Part shown: piece by piece, positions 12,433 to 23,159 of the stretch
Layout: each line of letters begins with the position of its first letter
Position numbering within the stretch: position 1 is the stretch's first letter
NCBI RefSeq assembly: GCF_020497125.1
Contig: NC_059082.1
Coordinates: forward strand, 30,712,965-30,776,964
Length of the DNA stretch: 64,000 bases
Source of the DNA: Mauremys mutica
Lineage: Eukaryota > Chordata > Testudines > Geoemydidae
Reading direction: 5' to 3'
Made by a program: the position numbers and the translations under genes
The notes under the pieces: model-generated
What the model was told of the DNA's origin: nothing
Seen by the model: only the letters and a program-made list of their open reading frames with translations
Database searches by the model: none

Positions 12433-13012
12433 ATGTTACAGCAGTCTCGGATGATGACTCAGCACGTCCATTTTAAGAACACTTTCACTGCAGATTTGAC
12501 AAAACGCAAAGAAGGTACCCATGTGAGATTTCTAAAGATAGTTACAGCACTCGACCCAAGGTTTAAGAAACTGAAGCGCTTTCCAAAATCTGAGAGGGAT
12601 GAGGTGTGGAGCATGCTTTCAGAAGTCTTAAAAGAGCAACATTCCGATGCAGAAACTAAACCACTAAAACTAGAACCCAAACCACTAAAAAAGAAAATCA
12701 AACTTCTGCTAGTGGCATCTGACTCAGATGATGAAAATGAACATGTGTCGGTCTGCACTGCTTTGGATTGTTATCGAGCAGAACCCGTCATCAGCATGGC
12801 TACATGTCCTCTGGAATGGTGGTTGAAGCATGAAGGAACATATGAATCTTTAGCGCATCTGGCATGTAAATATCTTGTGACGCCAGTTACAACAGTGCCA
12901 TGAGAACATCTGTTCTCACTTTCAGGTGACATTGTGAACAAGAAGCGGGCAGCACTATCTCCTGCAAATGTAAACAAACTTGTTTGTCTGAGCGATTGGC
13001 TGAACAAGAAAT
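12433..13012 (+). pseudogene. hAT (ZBED-type) transposase C-terminal fragment
   Basis: The plus-strand frame from 12433 carries RFLKIVTALDPRFKKLKRFP, a hAT catalytic-core motif (A.ALDPRFK). A linker rich in K and acidic residues follows, then CPLEWWLKHEGTYESLAHLA and KYLVTPVTTVP. A stop at 12901-12903 interrupts the frame exactly where family members have a C/S-E-R stretch. The same frame continues with HLFSLSGDIVNKKRAALSP and ends at the natural stop near 13012. The N-terminal BED finger and the first catalytic Asp region are missing. Dead copy. Confidence 0.8.
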
Positions 13013-13390
13013 AAGTTTGAGTGGACTTGTAGGCTCAAAAGTTTTCCATTTATTTTTGAATGCAGTTATTTTTTGTACATTATTCTACATTTGTATATTC
13101 AACTTTCATGATAAATAAATTGAACCACAGTAAGTGTATTAGGTGAATTGAAAAATGCTATTTCTTTTGTTTTTTACAGTGCAAATATTTGGCATTCAAA
13201 ATAAATATAAAGTGAGCACTGTACACGTATTCTGTGTTATAATTGAAATCAATATTTGAAAATGTAGAAAACATCAAAATATTTAAATAAATGGCATTCT
13301 ATTATTGTTTAATAGCGCAATTAATCATGATTAATGTTTTTAATCGTGATTAGTTTTTTTTAATCATGCGATTAATCGTGATTAATATAT

Positions 13391-13736
13391 TTGTGGACTA
13401 AGTTCAGATTATAAAGGAGAGAAATCTGCCATCTGCCCTCACAAAGTCTGTGAGGAGAGGTAAGTTAATTGCGTAAGTTCTTCACTGTGAATTATTCAGC
13501 AGTAGAAGTAGGGATGAAAAACATACAACTTGGAAACTGTATGGCAAATCTATTAACATTTCAGGTGGGTAGGAGCAGGAGACAGTAATTGCTCGAAGCA
13601 GCATATACATTTGTCAAAGCAATACTACTGGTGTTAATAAGAATGCTACAACACCTATGTATGGTCTGTTTTTGGGACCGTGAGTATGCCTTACAGGTTT
13701 CTAGGACAAATACTTAAATCAGCTCAAGTCAGAGGC
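13391..13736. other. non-coding stretch
   Basis: Nothing recognised. Confidence 0.5.
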
Positions 13737-13744
13737 TCCTCCTC

Positions 13745-13847
13745 TAGGGTGACCAGATGTCCTGATTTTTGGGTCTTTTTCTTATATAGGCTCCTATTAC
13801 CTCCCACTCCCATCCCGATTTTTCACACTTGCTGTCTCGTCTCCCTA
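13745..13847 (+). mobile_element. hAT-type MITE (TAGGGTGACCAGA family), copy 1
   Basis: Begins TAGGGTGACCAGATGTC and ends with a degraded TCTCGTCTCCCTA. Flanks are TCCTCCTC (13737-13744) and TCCTCGTC (13848-13855), an 8-bp duplication with one mismatch. It lacks about 20 bp near the left end compared with the copy at 40589-40711. Confidence 0.85.
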
Positions 13848-14159
13848 TCCTCGTCAGAAAATTAACTCTCCTAGAATAGAGAACATTTTTTTCTGGTGAA
13901 AATACACCTTCATATATTTGATTATTAATATTTCTGTCAATGTGGAATACAATTTGATTTCAAATGGATTGCTGTAAAGGACAGAACAAAGTCATATTGA
14001 TATAGATGTATAGTGCTCTCTAAGTATCTACTAATGATTTAGTCACATTTCTTTCATAATGTTACAGGGAGGTGTAAAAATGTGCCTGCATATCTGATCT
14101 AGTTTGGGGTCTGGACCAATGACTACTACTTGTTCCTTTCAAAATAAAAAACAGTAATT

Positions 14160-14510
14160 GTGGTTCTTTAGATGTGTTGTCCATATATACATTCCACTGA
14201 TGGTGCACATGTACCCTATGTATTTGAATTTGCATTCTTTAACCCAGCGGTGATCATTGGGGCTGTTCCTGTGCCCTGAGTGTCCTCATGCCTCCACAAA
14301 GAGTGAGATGACCCCAATCATCTCTCAATTCCTTCATCAATACAGAATTTGGATATTATGGGACTCCACAGTAGGGGAGAAGTTGGGAAGGTTGTGGAAT
14401 ATGGACAAAAACATCTGAAACAACCACAGTTACTGAAAGGTAAGTAAGTTCTTTGAGTGTTTGCCATATACATTCCACTGATGGTGACTCATAAGCAGTG
14501 ATGGAGGTGG
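14160..14510. repeat. interspersed repeat with two related 25-30 bp blocks
   Basis: The block 'catatacattccactgatgg' (14465-14484) recurs from 14192 with an extra base pair after catata. Each is preceded by a 'gttcttt..a..tgt' segment. This resembles a known turtle repeat but I cannot name the family. Confidence 0.4.
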
Positions 14511-15165
14511 GTGCTTGGAGTCCAACTAAATAATGACTGTAAGATAACCCTGCCAAAATGAGCATTGGATTCTGATGCTTCTACAGTGGAGTAATGCTGT
14601 GTAAAGACTTGTATAGAACTCCATGTACCTGCCCAACATCTCTCTACTATGGGCACATTCCTCAAAGAAACACTGGAGGTTGTCTGAGCTCTAGTGGAGT
14701 GGTCTGTGACTCTTTCTGGTGAGTCTATTTTAGCTAATTCATAGCATATGGTCTGCTACACCTAATAATCCAATTAGAAATTCTCTGGGTCAAAACATAT
14801 TAAGCTTTGACCCTCTGTATGAAAGTTGCATGTAATCTAGGGGATATCTTAAAGGGCCTAAACCTATCTATTCAGGATGACAAGGCTCTATGAACTTCTA
14901 AAGACTGTACTCAATCCCATTAGAACAATATTTAAGTCCAAAGAAGGTGTCATTTGTTTGACTGGGGGATAAACTCTGACAAGCTCCCTCAGGAATCTAG
15001 CTACCATAGCATGGGACAAAACTAAGCATCCCTAAATTGGAAGGCGGTTAGATGAGATGGACCCTAAGGGAACTCGTGGCTATTCTGTGTGTCTTTGATG
15101 ATAGTAGCTACTACAGTATGTTTGAGATCTGCATTTATGAGGGATGTAGTTGATGTAGATTGACC
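14511..15165. other. non-coding stretch
   Basis: No exon or clear repeat boundary. Confidence 0.4.
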
Positions 15166-15244
15166 TTGGTGGTAAACTTTTCCATTTAGCACAGTATAAA
15201 CAAAGTATATCATGACCCAAGTAACAGAAGAGACAACGAAGAGG

Positions 15245-16108
15245 ACTGGATGTGTAAGCTGCGGCACATACATTAGCCTAGAGCAGGTACTTGAAAAGTG
15301 CTTCGTTTATATGAAGTGCCACCAGATAGAGCAGATGGAAGAGAAGATGCAACGTTTGGAGATGCATGTAAAAACTGTGGTTGAGTTTTGAAGGGATTCA
15401 AGCAAATGACGAGGAGGCTGAAGGGAAAACTCAAGACTCTCAGATGCAAGCTGGACTGGAGAACTCTGAGGGTACACTGCTGGTTGAGGAAAGTGCCCAG
15501 TGGAAGCATGTGACAACAAGAACCAGGGAGAGGAAAAGACCAGCTAGTGAAAGAGAAACAGAGCTCAGGAAAAGCTGTGCTGAGTTGGAGAAAGAAGAAG
15601 GGGCACAGCAGGCTGTAACTGAAGAAGGGAAGGGAAGGAAGAGAAGAGCAGCTAGTCCTATAAGAAGACGGGGAGAGCCAATGGAGATATTCAGAGTTCA
15701 GAGCCCCAGGAGGATACAGGATGACTTGCAGAAGATTGCAAGAGAGATCAAGAGACAAGAGGACTAGCAGAATTGCACCAACACTAGGAAGAGGCAGAGC
15801 TGTGAGACTCGGGACTATACCTACTAACAAGAATGGACAGGCCTGTCACTAGAGCTGAGGCTGAGAACAGTAGGGGGTGCTGTCTGCCAGGAGCTAAGAT
15901 ATGGGATGTGGACCTGAAGCTAAAGAGGATCCAAATGGGAGCTGGAAAGAATCCACTGATTGTCCTTCCTGTGGGAACAAATGATATAGCTAGATTCTTG
16001 CTGGAACGCATCAAGGCTGACTACAGCAGGCTGGGGAAGACGGTTAAAGAAATGGAGGCTCAGGTGATTTTCAGTGGGATTCTACCTGTCCCTAACAGAG
16101 GAGAGTGA
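15245..16108 (+). pseudogene. CR1 ORF1 (zinc-finger-like + esterase-like domain)
   Basis: Near the start the frame reads GCVSCGTYISLEQVLEKCF followed by VYMKCH, a Cys-rich PHD-like finger known from CR1-type ORF1 proteins. A charged, probably coiled-coil stretch follows (EQMEEKMQRLEMHVKTV). A stop breaks the frame at about 15389, and charged frames continue to 15767. The C-terminal frame (15833-16108) contains IVLPVGTNDIARFLLERIKA and VIFSGILPVP: the GTND block of the SGNH/GDSL-type esterase domain found in CR1 ORF1. ORF1 proteins bind the LINE RNA; the esterase role is not well defined. Broken by several stops. Confidence 0.75.
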
Positions 16109-16350
16109 AGGTGAGACAAGGTTATGATGATTAACAGATGGCTCTGGCTGCGTTGCTAAAAGGAGGGCTTTGAGATGTTCAATCACTGGGAGGCATTCAC
16201 AGGGACTGTTCTCATGGGACGGGCTCCACCCAAGTAGAGAAGAAAATAGACTTCTGGGATGGAGGTTGGCACGACTGAGTAAAAGAACTTTAAACTAGGA
16301 ATTCAGGGGACATGTTCATGATGTCTGGTTCTAACAATGAGCAGGAGGAA

Positions 16351-16892
16351 CAGGGCCGCCCAGAGGATTCCGGGGGCCCGGGGTCTTCGGCGGCGGGGGG
16401 CCCTTCCGTTCCTGGACCCGCCACCGAAGTGTCCCGAAGACCCGCGGCGGGCCCCCCCCCGCCGCCGAATTACCGCCGAAGCGGGACCCGCCGCCGAAGC
16501 GCAGCCCGGTTTTCGGCGGTAATTCGGCGGAGGGGGGCCCCCGCCGCGGGTCTTCGGGGCACTTCGGCGGCGGGTCCCGGAACGGAAGGGCCCCCCGCCG
16601 CTGAATTACCGCTGACGACTGGGCTGCAGTACGGCGGCGGGTCCCGCTCTGTCTTCGGCGGTAATTCGCCAGCGGGGGGTCCTTCTGCCCCGGAGCGGAA
16701 GGACCCCCCGCTGGCGAAGACCGGGAGCGGCAGAAGCTCCTGCGCCCGGCCGCACAAGAGTTTGCCGGGCACCCCGGAGCGAGTGAGGGACCCCGCTCCA
16801 GGGGCCCCGAAAAACTCTGGTGGGGGCCCCCGTGGGGCTCGGGGCCTGGGGCAAATTGCCCCTCTTGCCCCCCCCCCCTCTGGGCGGCCCTG
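16351..16892. mobile_element. GC-rich hAT-type MITE inserted in CR1, perfect 8-bp TSD
   Basis: The termini are CAGGGCCGCCCAGAGG and its exact reverse complement. AGGAGGAA flanks it on both sides (16343-16350 and 16893-16900), a perfect 8-bp duplication typical of hAT. The interior is very GC- and CpG-rich with nested inverted segments (for example cttcggcggtaattcg and its complements). It encodes nothing; the long frames here on both strands arise from composition. Confidence 0.93.
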
Positions 16893-17099
16893 AGGAGGAA
16901 AACCACATAACTGAGGATACAGGAATAAAGGAGCAACAGAGGTATGAGAATAGACAAGAGGAAAGACAGTGCCAACACCCCTGACAGTAACAGGTAGGCA
17001 ATACTGGCAGTGCCATGACTATACCTAATCAGGAGAGGAGTCTGCACAAAGGCAAACAGAAACAACCACAATGTCTACACAGCGATGTAAGGAGCCTGG

Positions 17100-18868
17100 G
17101 TAACAAAGTGGAGGAACTAAAACTACTGGTGCAGGAAGTGAAATCAGATATTATAGGGATAAACATAAACATGGTGGCATAGTAGTCACGATTGGAGCAC
17201 AAGTATTGAAGGGTAAGTTGTGGTCAAGAAAGAGAGAAATAAAGGTAAAGGTGGTGGAGTAGCATTGTATATTAACAATGAGGTAGACTGTAAAGAAAGT
17301 AGAAATGATGGAATGGATAAAACAGAATCTCTTTGGGTCAAAATCACTTTGGGGAAAAAAAGGTAAAATAGGCTCCACTGGGATAGTGCTTGGGATCTGC
17401 TACAGACTCTCAGGATCTGATCTGGATATGGACAGAGACCTCTAATATTTTTAATGAAATAAATACTACTGGGATTTGTGTGATTATGGGAGACATTAAT
17501 TTCCCAGCTACAGCTTGGAGAACACGCAGTACTAATTCATGATAGAGCCCAAATATCCCTGGATGTGATAGCTGATAGATTTCTTCACCAAATAGTCACC
17601 AAACCAACAAGAGGAGATGCCATTTTAGTTTTAGTGTTGGTAAGTAGAAAGGACCTCATAGAACTGGCTGTAGAAGACAGCTTTGGTTTGAGTGATCATG
17701 AGCTAATTCAGTTTAAACTAGATGGAAGGATAAACAACAATAGGTCTGCAACTAGGGTCCTTGATTTCAAAAGGGCAAATTTAAAAAAAAAATAGGAAAT
17801 TAGTTGGGGAAGTCGACTGAACTGAAGAATAAGGATATGAATATTTAGGAAGCTTGGAATTGCTTTCAGTCAAACTTGCAGAAGCTATCTGAAGCCGGCA
17901 TCCCAAGCAAGTGGAAAAGTTCATAGGGAAGGGTTGCAGAACAAACTGGATGTACAAGCATCTCAAAGAGACTATTAAGAGAAAGCAGAAAGTCTACAAG
18001 GAACGGAAGATGGGAGGGATCAGCAAGAAAAGCTCTCTCTTGGAGGTCAGAAAGGGTAGGGGGAAAGTAAGAACTGCCAAAAGCCAAGCAGAGTTGGACC
18101 TTGCAAAGGGAATTAAAACCAATAGTAAAAGGTTACATAGCCATATAAATAAAAAGAAAACAAGGAAAGAAGAAAGTGGGATCACTAAGTACTGTGGATG
18201 GGGTAGAGATTAAAGATAATCTGAGCCTGGTGCAACATCTAAAATGAATACTTTGCCTCAGTTTTTAACAAAGGTAATGAGGAGTTTATGGTTGTGGCAG
18301 GGTGACTAATGGAAATGAGGATATGGAAGTAGAAATTACCACATCTGAGGTGGAAGTCAAATTCAAACAGCTTAATGGGACCAAATCGGGGGGGGGGGTG
18401 AAGTGCATCCAAGAATATTAAAGGAACTGGCACATGGAATTGCAAGACCATTAGCAAAGATTTTTAATGAATCCACAAATGTGGGGGTAGTATCCTATGA
18501 CTGGAGCTAATATACTACCTATTTTTAACAAAGGGAAAAATTATCTGAGAAACAACAGGCCTGTTAGTTTGACCACAGTTGTATGCAAGGTCTTGGAACA
18601 AATTTTGAAAGAGAAAGTAATTAAGTACATGGAAAAAATGGTAATTGGGATAAAATACAACATGGTTTTACGAAGGGTAGATTGTGCCAGACCAACCTGA
18701 TTTCTTTCTTTGAGAAGATAACTGGTTTTTTTAGATGAAGGAAATGCAGTAGGTCTAATCTACCTGGATTTCAGTAAGGCATTTGATACAGTTTCACATG
18801 GGAAATTACTAGTTAAATTAGAGAAAATGGGGAGTGATATGAGAACAGAAAAGTGGATAAGGAACTGG
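17100..18868 (+). pseudogene. CR1 ORF2 endonuclease and partial reverse transcriptase
   Basis: The AP-endonuclease-like domain is recognisable. The region equivalent to the catalytic I.ETWW block (about 17157-17180) reads with a 1-nt shift, and a TAA replaces the Glu codon. GKGGGVALYINNEVD follows (from about 17240). The SDHELI motif, with the catalytic His, is at 17691-17708. The RT part contains RPVSLTTVVCKVLEQILKEK (from 18559) and LIYLDFSKAFDTVSHGKLL, whose catalytic Asp codon is at 18767-18769. The frame ends at about 18868 before the (Y/F)ADD box. Many stops and frameshifts. Confidence 0.8.
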
Positions 18869-19037
18869 TAAGTAAAACTACTACCCCGGCATAAGATCCT
18901 GGGTAATGCTAACAGGTGTTACGGCAAGCTACTACCATATCCTTACATGTTGAAAAGTCCTTATGAGAACATCTTAACCCCCCAGATTTTCTTTTTACCT
19001 TCATAAGCTTGAGAAAATTCCTGTATGAGAGGAAATA

Positions 19038-20003
19038 CAGACCCATTTACACGCGAATCCGCTTAACGTGCGGTGGCGCCATGCCTCCCAGTGCTACCTA
19101 TTTAACACACGAGACTCGTTAACACGTGGTATAGGAACTTGCTAAGTAGTGCTACAGATTTGCTCACTAACTCGCTCACACAGAAATTGACAGGAAGTGC
19201 AGAGCAGAAACTTGTTGTACGTTTTTACCGCCGACTAGGGGAGGGGGGAGAAAGGGGCAGTGCTTTAAGGACGGTCCCTTGCTGAGGCAGCGCTTTAATG
19301 TTGCTGCCCCTGTCCTCTCCCACCCCCTCACCCCCCACCGTCGGCGGCCCTGCCAGTAGGGACGGGGGAGGCAAAAAGAGCAGGGGCATTAAAGCAGGGG
19401 AGGGGCGCAGCAACGTTAAAGCGCTGCCTCAGCAAAGGACCCTGCAGTGCTTTAAGGTCCCTGCCCCTTTCGTCCCCCCTCGGCTGCTGATGGGTAGGGG
19501 GGGCAAAGGGAGCAGCTGCCCTAGGGCCGGCAATTTAAAAGGGTCTGGGGCTCCGGACGCTGCTGCCACAGCAGCGGTGTCCAGAGCCATGGGCCCTTTA
19601 AATCGCCACGGGAACCCCGGGCAGAGCGGAACAGGCGGCCTGGAAGGGCTGGCTGGGGGATGCTGACCCTTAGCCCCGCCCCTTCTGCCTAAGGCCCCAC
19701 CCCTTCCCGGGGCCAGAGCCATCCCTGCCCCGTACCGGTAAGTGTCCTGAGTTACTTTCACCCCGTGTACTGAAGTAATAATGTTTTTATTAGATTACAC
19801 ATTTGAATTTATATTCTTGCAAAGCGCCATTAACAGATAGGCCTGCAGTATTTGGGACGCTGTGAATATGTATGTAATCCTAGATAATTATACATGTATA
19901 TATAGATATCTTAAGATATTTCAGCATGGCCCTCTTAACCCGTGGTCCGTTAACACAGGGTCGTGATGGCTTGATTCCCGACATCCGTGCGTAAACAGGT
20001 CTG
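19038..20003. mobile_element. Tigger/pogo-like non-autonomous element with TA target site
   Basis: The left end CAGACCCATTTACACGCG and the right end read in reverse, CAGACCTGTTTACGCACG, are imperfect inverted repeats. Each is flanked by TA (19036-19037 and 20004-20005), the Tc1/mariner target. Subterminal 'cgcttaacgtgcggtggcgc' and 'aacccgtggtccgttaac' blocks recall Tigger ends. Inside is an inverted repeat: about 19252-19310 pairs with about 19410-19470, sharing gctgaggcagcgctttaa. No transposase. Confidence 0.7.
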
Positions 20004-20005
20004 TA

Positions 20006-22111
20006 CTGTACTCAGAATTTGGAGTATGTGTCTAATGAAGTTAAACACTAGGAATTAGACTGTTAAGAATAATTAAACTCCTTGTTGCCCACTTCTTTGT
20101 TAGTCTTTTCAGTGTAGCTTTATTCACCTACTGCAATGGTGATAAATCACCAACTCCACCAACATTACTTCTATAGAGCCTTTGATCGAAGTTTGCAAAG
20201 CACATTGCAAACATTAGTTTTGTAGGTAAGCATCCTTTCCACAGGTGAAGAAAACAAGGCAGAGATAGCATGAAGTCAGCCAGGATCCTGCCTCTCCCAG
20301 GCATGTACTCCAACTTCTAGACAACACTATGCACCCACAGTAAATACAACTACCTGCCTTTTGCTAAGAAAGGGGTGATCATATCCCTTTTAAGGAAGCC
20401 CTAAGATGCAAATAAGTTTGTCCACTAATAGATTTCAGAGGCCTCCTTATACAGATACAGCATTTATAACAATGAAGAATTTTTAAAGAGATATTTGGCT
20501 GTAAACCCTCTCACTGAATGACAGCTCCAGCTAAAACTCAGCTGAGGAGATGCACTCTCTGAAGGATACGACCAGGGATGCAAAGGAAAGAAAAGATAAC
20601 CTGCCCTCTACCACTCTGCCGATTGACAGACTCTCCACCTATACAAGAAGAACGTGGAGTGGGAGGGACTCGAGGAGTCTCCTCTGTCAGCCCACACAGG
20701 GATTTGGGGGTGGGGGAAGTAACCCTATGTATGTTTAAAAGAACAAAAAATCCTTAAACTTTTCTTCTACCCCAAGGGATATGGATATTAACCCTAAGTC
20801 CTGCTGCTTGTGGGCCACTGGCAAACATGTGATATCCACATACACAAGCAGCTCAGCTGTTTTTGCTTTTTAATTCCCTACGTCACCTAGTCAGCCTTGT
20901 CCTTGAACAAGTCAGCCTGGCATGTACCCAGAGAGCCTCATAACATTACCACTGGACAGGGCTCTTAGTACTGAATTTATTAAAGAACTTTCAAGTCCTC
21001 ATGAAGGGCCCAGTTCTGCACCCTGACTCACAGTGAGTAGTACTTTACTCCATGAGTAGCCCCATTAAGATGGGGCCCAGTTCTTCCACTCCCTAAGTGA
21101 ACCTGGGTGAATTGCCATGTCATGAAGATAATGATGGACTTCAGCCCAGAATGGCAGGTTGATCAAATCAGTCAGACAAAACAAAGATTTTTTGTTACAT
21201 TTAGTGAGCGTTAAGGAGAACGTTCACAATTACACATTCTAAGGACTTATTTTTCTGTAACACAGATGTCTTTGGAAACAAAACAAATAGGACATATTGC
21301 AAAACTGCACTCCACATCGTATATACTTCAGAGTTACTACTGTATTATTCCTTATTACTTGGAGTAATAAACCTGGAGTAAAGAAGATACATTACAATAC
21401 ATAACACTAAACTAAATACTATTCAAGCCCAGCTACTATTACACTGATCTGCTATTGTGAACAGGAAAAATATTCACCACTATATTTTAAAAACACATAG
21501 TAGGTGCTCAGTATATGTTGAACTTTGGCTATATGAGGAAAACCAAAAATATTTGCCCTTGGCATGTGGGCATTTTATATACATAACATCAAAACATCTG
21601 TAACTGTCCACACTTGGCAGCACCTACAACCAGCCCAGATTAAAAGACACACTCAAAACCAATCCTCATTTTTCTTACTATTAACAAACATGACACACTC
21701 AAAAGTCAGTATGGTTTTCCATATTAGAAGCTTAAAGTAACTAATGGAACCATTCTTCCATATTCTCAGAATTTCTTTTGATGACTAATGAGCGTGGCAG
21801 GCAGCTCAAAATGACAGAGTATGAATCTAGATGAAAGCCTTTTGTCTCACTTTTTAGGTAAGATTATAAGTAATATAGAATGTAGCTTCTATCACAATAT
21901 GAGATTTTCTAAGGCTTTTCCTGAAAACAGCTGTACTGGTGTAATCTTGTGTGATTAAACTGCCAGGAGTATTGGCTTGTTGGCACAGATACTAAGGAAT
22001 CAGTGATTTAACAGACTATACTAGAAGCTTTAAAAAACTGTTTCACATTTTATTTACCACAGCATGAAAGTGCTGAATATGAGGAAAAGGTACCAAAGGT
22101 TTAGGGGGTTT
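20006..22111. other. non-coding stretch downstream of the OTUD7A exon (intron)
   Basis: On the minus-strand reading this follows the splice donor at 22117, so it would be intron. I searched by eye for the next OTUD7A exon and saw none between here and position 1. No clear repeats. Confidence 0.5.
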
Positions 22112-22117
22112 GCTTAC
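22112..22117 (-). other. splice donor of the OTUD7A exon
   Basis: Minus-strand GAAG|GTAAGC, close to the consensus, after phase 1 of a Gly codon. Confidence 0.85.
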
Positions 22118-22268
22118 CTTCCAGCAGGTCTCTTGCCAGACCTGGTTCTGCCCCTGTGGACCGAACAAAGTCTGACAGGACCGCGTCCATATCAAGAGTC
22201 ATGTGATCATGTAGAAGTGCTGCCACACACGCAGCAGTAGCAGGATTTGTTGGTAGGCTACAAGACAT
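22118..22268 (-). CDS. OTUD7A: OTUD7A first coding exon (N-terminal region)
   Basis: Fifty codons plus one base, read leftwards from ATG at 22266-22268. The translation begins [20 protein letters not shown] and continues [20 protein letters not shown], then [10 protein letters not shown]. This matches my memory of the N-terminus of OTUD7A (Cezanne-2), a ubiquitin-chain-cleaving OTU-family protease with an N-terminal UBA-like region; its catalytic OTU and A20 finger domains lie in later exons. OTUD7B shares the MTLDMDAV part but, as I recall, starts there; the extra 22 residues favour OTUD7A. A strong donor (GTAAGC at 22112-22117) follows, and an acceptor (tttgctcttgtttatag) ends at 22273, leaving 4 bases of leader. 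An upstream exon in this frame is not excluded, because no stop lies in those 4 bases. Confidence 0.85.
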
Positions 22269-22272
22269 CCAT

Positions 22273-22295
22273 CTATAAACAAGAGCAAAAATACG
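22273..22295 (-). other. splice acceptor and polypyrimidine tract of the OTUD7A exon
   Basis: Minus-strand gtatttttgctcttgtttatag: a pyrimidine-rich tract ending in TAG directly before the exon. Confidence 0.8.
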
Positions 22296-22877
22296 GAGTT
22301 CTAGATGTATTTGTCATAGTAGGCTATAAAATATTGGAAATCACACGTTTCCCCCCCCCCAAACAAAACACCCAATTAATTTTTTTTTATAAAATGACAA
22401 TAAAAGGTCAAAGTTACAATGATTAAAAAAAGAAAATACATTTACATAAATATCACGTTGATAGCATTTATGATCTGCCTCTGCCTGGGCTCACAATCTG
22501 TTCCAGTGACTGAGTATTTTAATAACTAGTTCTCATCTTTCACACTTCTAGTGTTCTCTTCTATTTTTCTTTGCTCTTTTAAAATATTCCTTCTGCACAA
22601 CTTTTCAGTGCACAAGGAAGTTATACAATTAAAACTCCATAAGAGTAGGTGTTAAATGTCGAAGTCTCCAAACAGGCACATGCTTAACTCTAAGCATGAG
22701 AACTGTCCCATTGGTTCAGTTAATGTGCTTCAAGTTAAACATATGCTTATCTGGACCAAGGCCATATTGCATGACCTTTGTATTAATATACTTTTAATAT
22801 AAATACACTTATATTATAACTCATTACTTGTTCCCTTATTTATTGTATCAATATCTGTACCAATACGTAGGTTATTT

Positions 22878-23159
22878 CTATTGTCCCTGCCTGGAAGATG
22901 TACTTGATAGGGAATCTATGTCTTCTCCCATTTCCTCGGAACTAATGCTGTCTTCCTCATGGGCGTGCTGTGAATCATGTTCACCATCACCAACAGCAGC
23001 AGCAACTTGTACCTCTTTTGTGTGAGATGCTGTGTTAACGAACCTTCTAAACATCTGCATTAGTGCATCTCTTTTAAGTACAATAATGATGACACCCACA
23101 ATGAATGGAATGACACCAAAAGCTGCTACTAGGCCAATCTCCAGATTGTTACTGCTCAT
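22878..23159 (-). other. unidentified open frame with one membrane segment
   Basis: A 93-residue minus-strand frame starting at an ATG. Residues 7-29 (EIGLVAAFGVIPFIVGVIII) form a clear transmembrane helix, followed by a basic stop-transfer patch (VLKRDALMQMFRRF) and an acidic Ser/Glu-rich tail. Upstream, other frames on the same strand hold Cys-rich pieces: about 23290-23385 with VALCGPDKISINSTCH, then 23156-23344 with CDAERHVQPMRETAIVSECG. Read with one or two frame shifts, this resembles a membrane-proximal ectodomain, helix and tail. A possible acceptor (ctcttaatcatgctgatatag) precedes it near 23385. It may be a decayed terminal exon or retrocopy of a type I membrane protein. I do not recognise the family. 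Confidence 0.4.

Larger units (their letters stand above)
11714..13390. mobile_element. hAT element with fold-back structure
   Basis: The left end starts TAGGGCTGTCGATTAATTG. Arms of about 600 bp (11714-12340, and about 12790-13390 inverted) share the 'gttaaacaatagaatacc' subterminal block, the 3' UTR, and the transposase C-terminal coding sequence. The middle (about 12350-12790) carries the rest of a transposase fragment on the plus strand. So both ends are copies of the transposase 3' end. The right end has lost or diverged in its last 25-30 bases. No target duplication could be fixed. Confidence 0.8.
15170..18870 (+). mobile_element. CR1 LINE with ORF1 and ORF2 remnants, 3'-truncated
   Basis: Carries CR1 ORF1 (zinc-finger-like N-terminus plus esterase-like domain), then ORF2 endonuclease and the first part of the reverse transcriptase, all in plus orientation. 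It stops at about 18870 within the RT domain, so the RT active-site box, C-terminus and 3' UTR are missing. A 542-bp hAT MITE (16351-16892) interrupts it between ORF1 and ORF2. Target-primed insertion normally loses the 5' end, so the missing 3' half points to a later deletion or rearrangement. Confidence 0.85.

Noticed and set aside
15273..15830. 185-codon minus-strand frame rich in Leu/Ser/Pro
   Set aside because: It is the antisense shadow of the charged CR1 ORF1 region.
16312..17071. Long overlapping open frames on both strands (up to 246 codons), Pro/Gly/Arg-rich
   Set aside because: They lie within a GC-rich hAT MITE with defined ends and TSD; low-complexity composition explains the lack of stops.
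22118..22268. OTUD7B instead of OTUD7A
   Set aside because: OTUD7B shares the [12 protein letters not shown] core but, as I recall, begins at that Met; the aligned 22-residue extension favours OTUD7A. Alignment would settle it.
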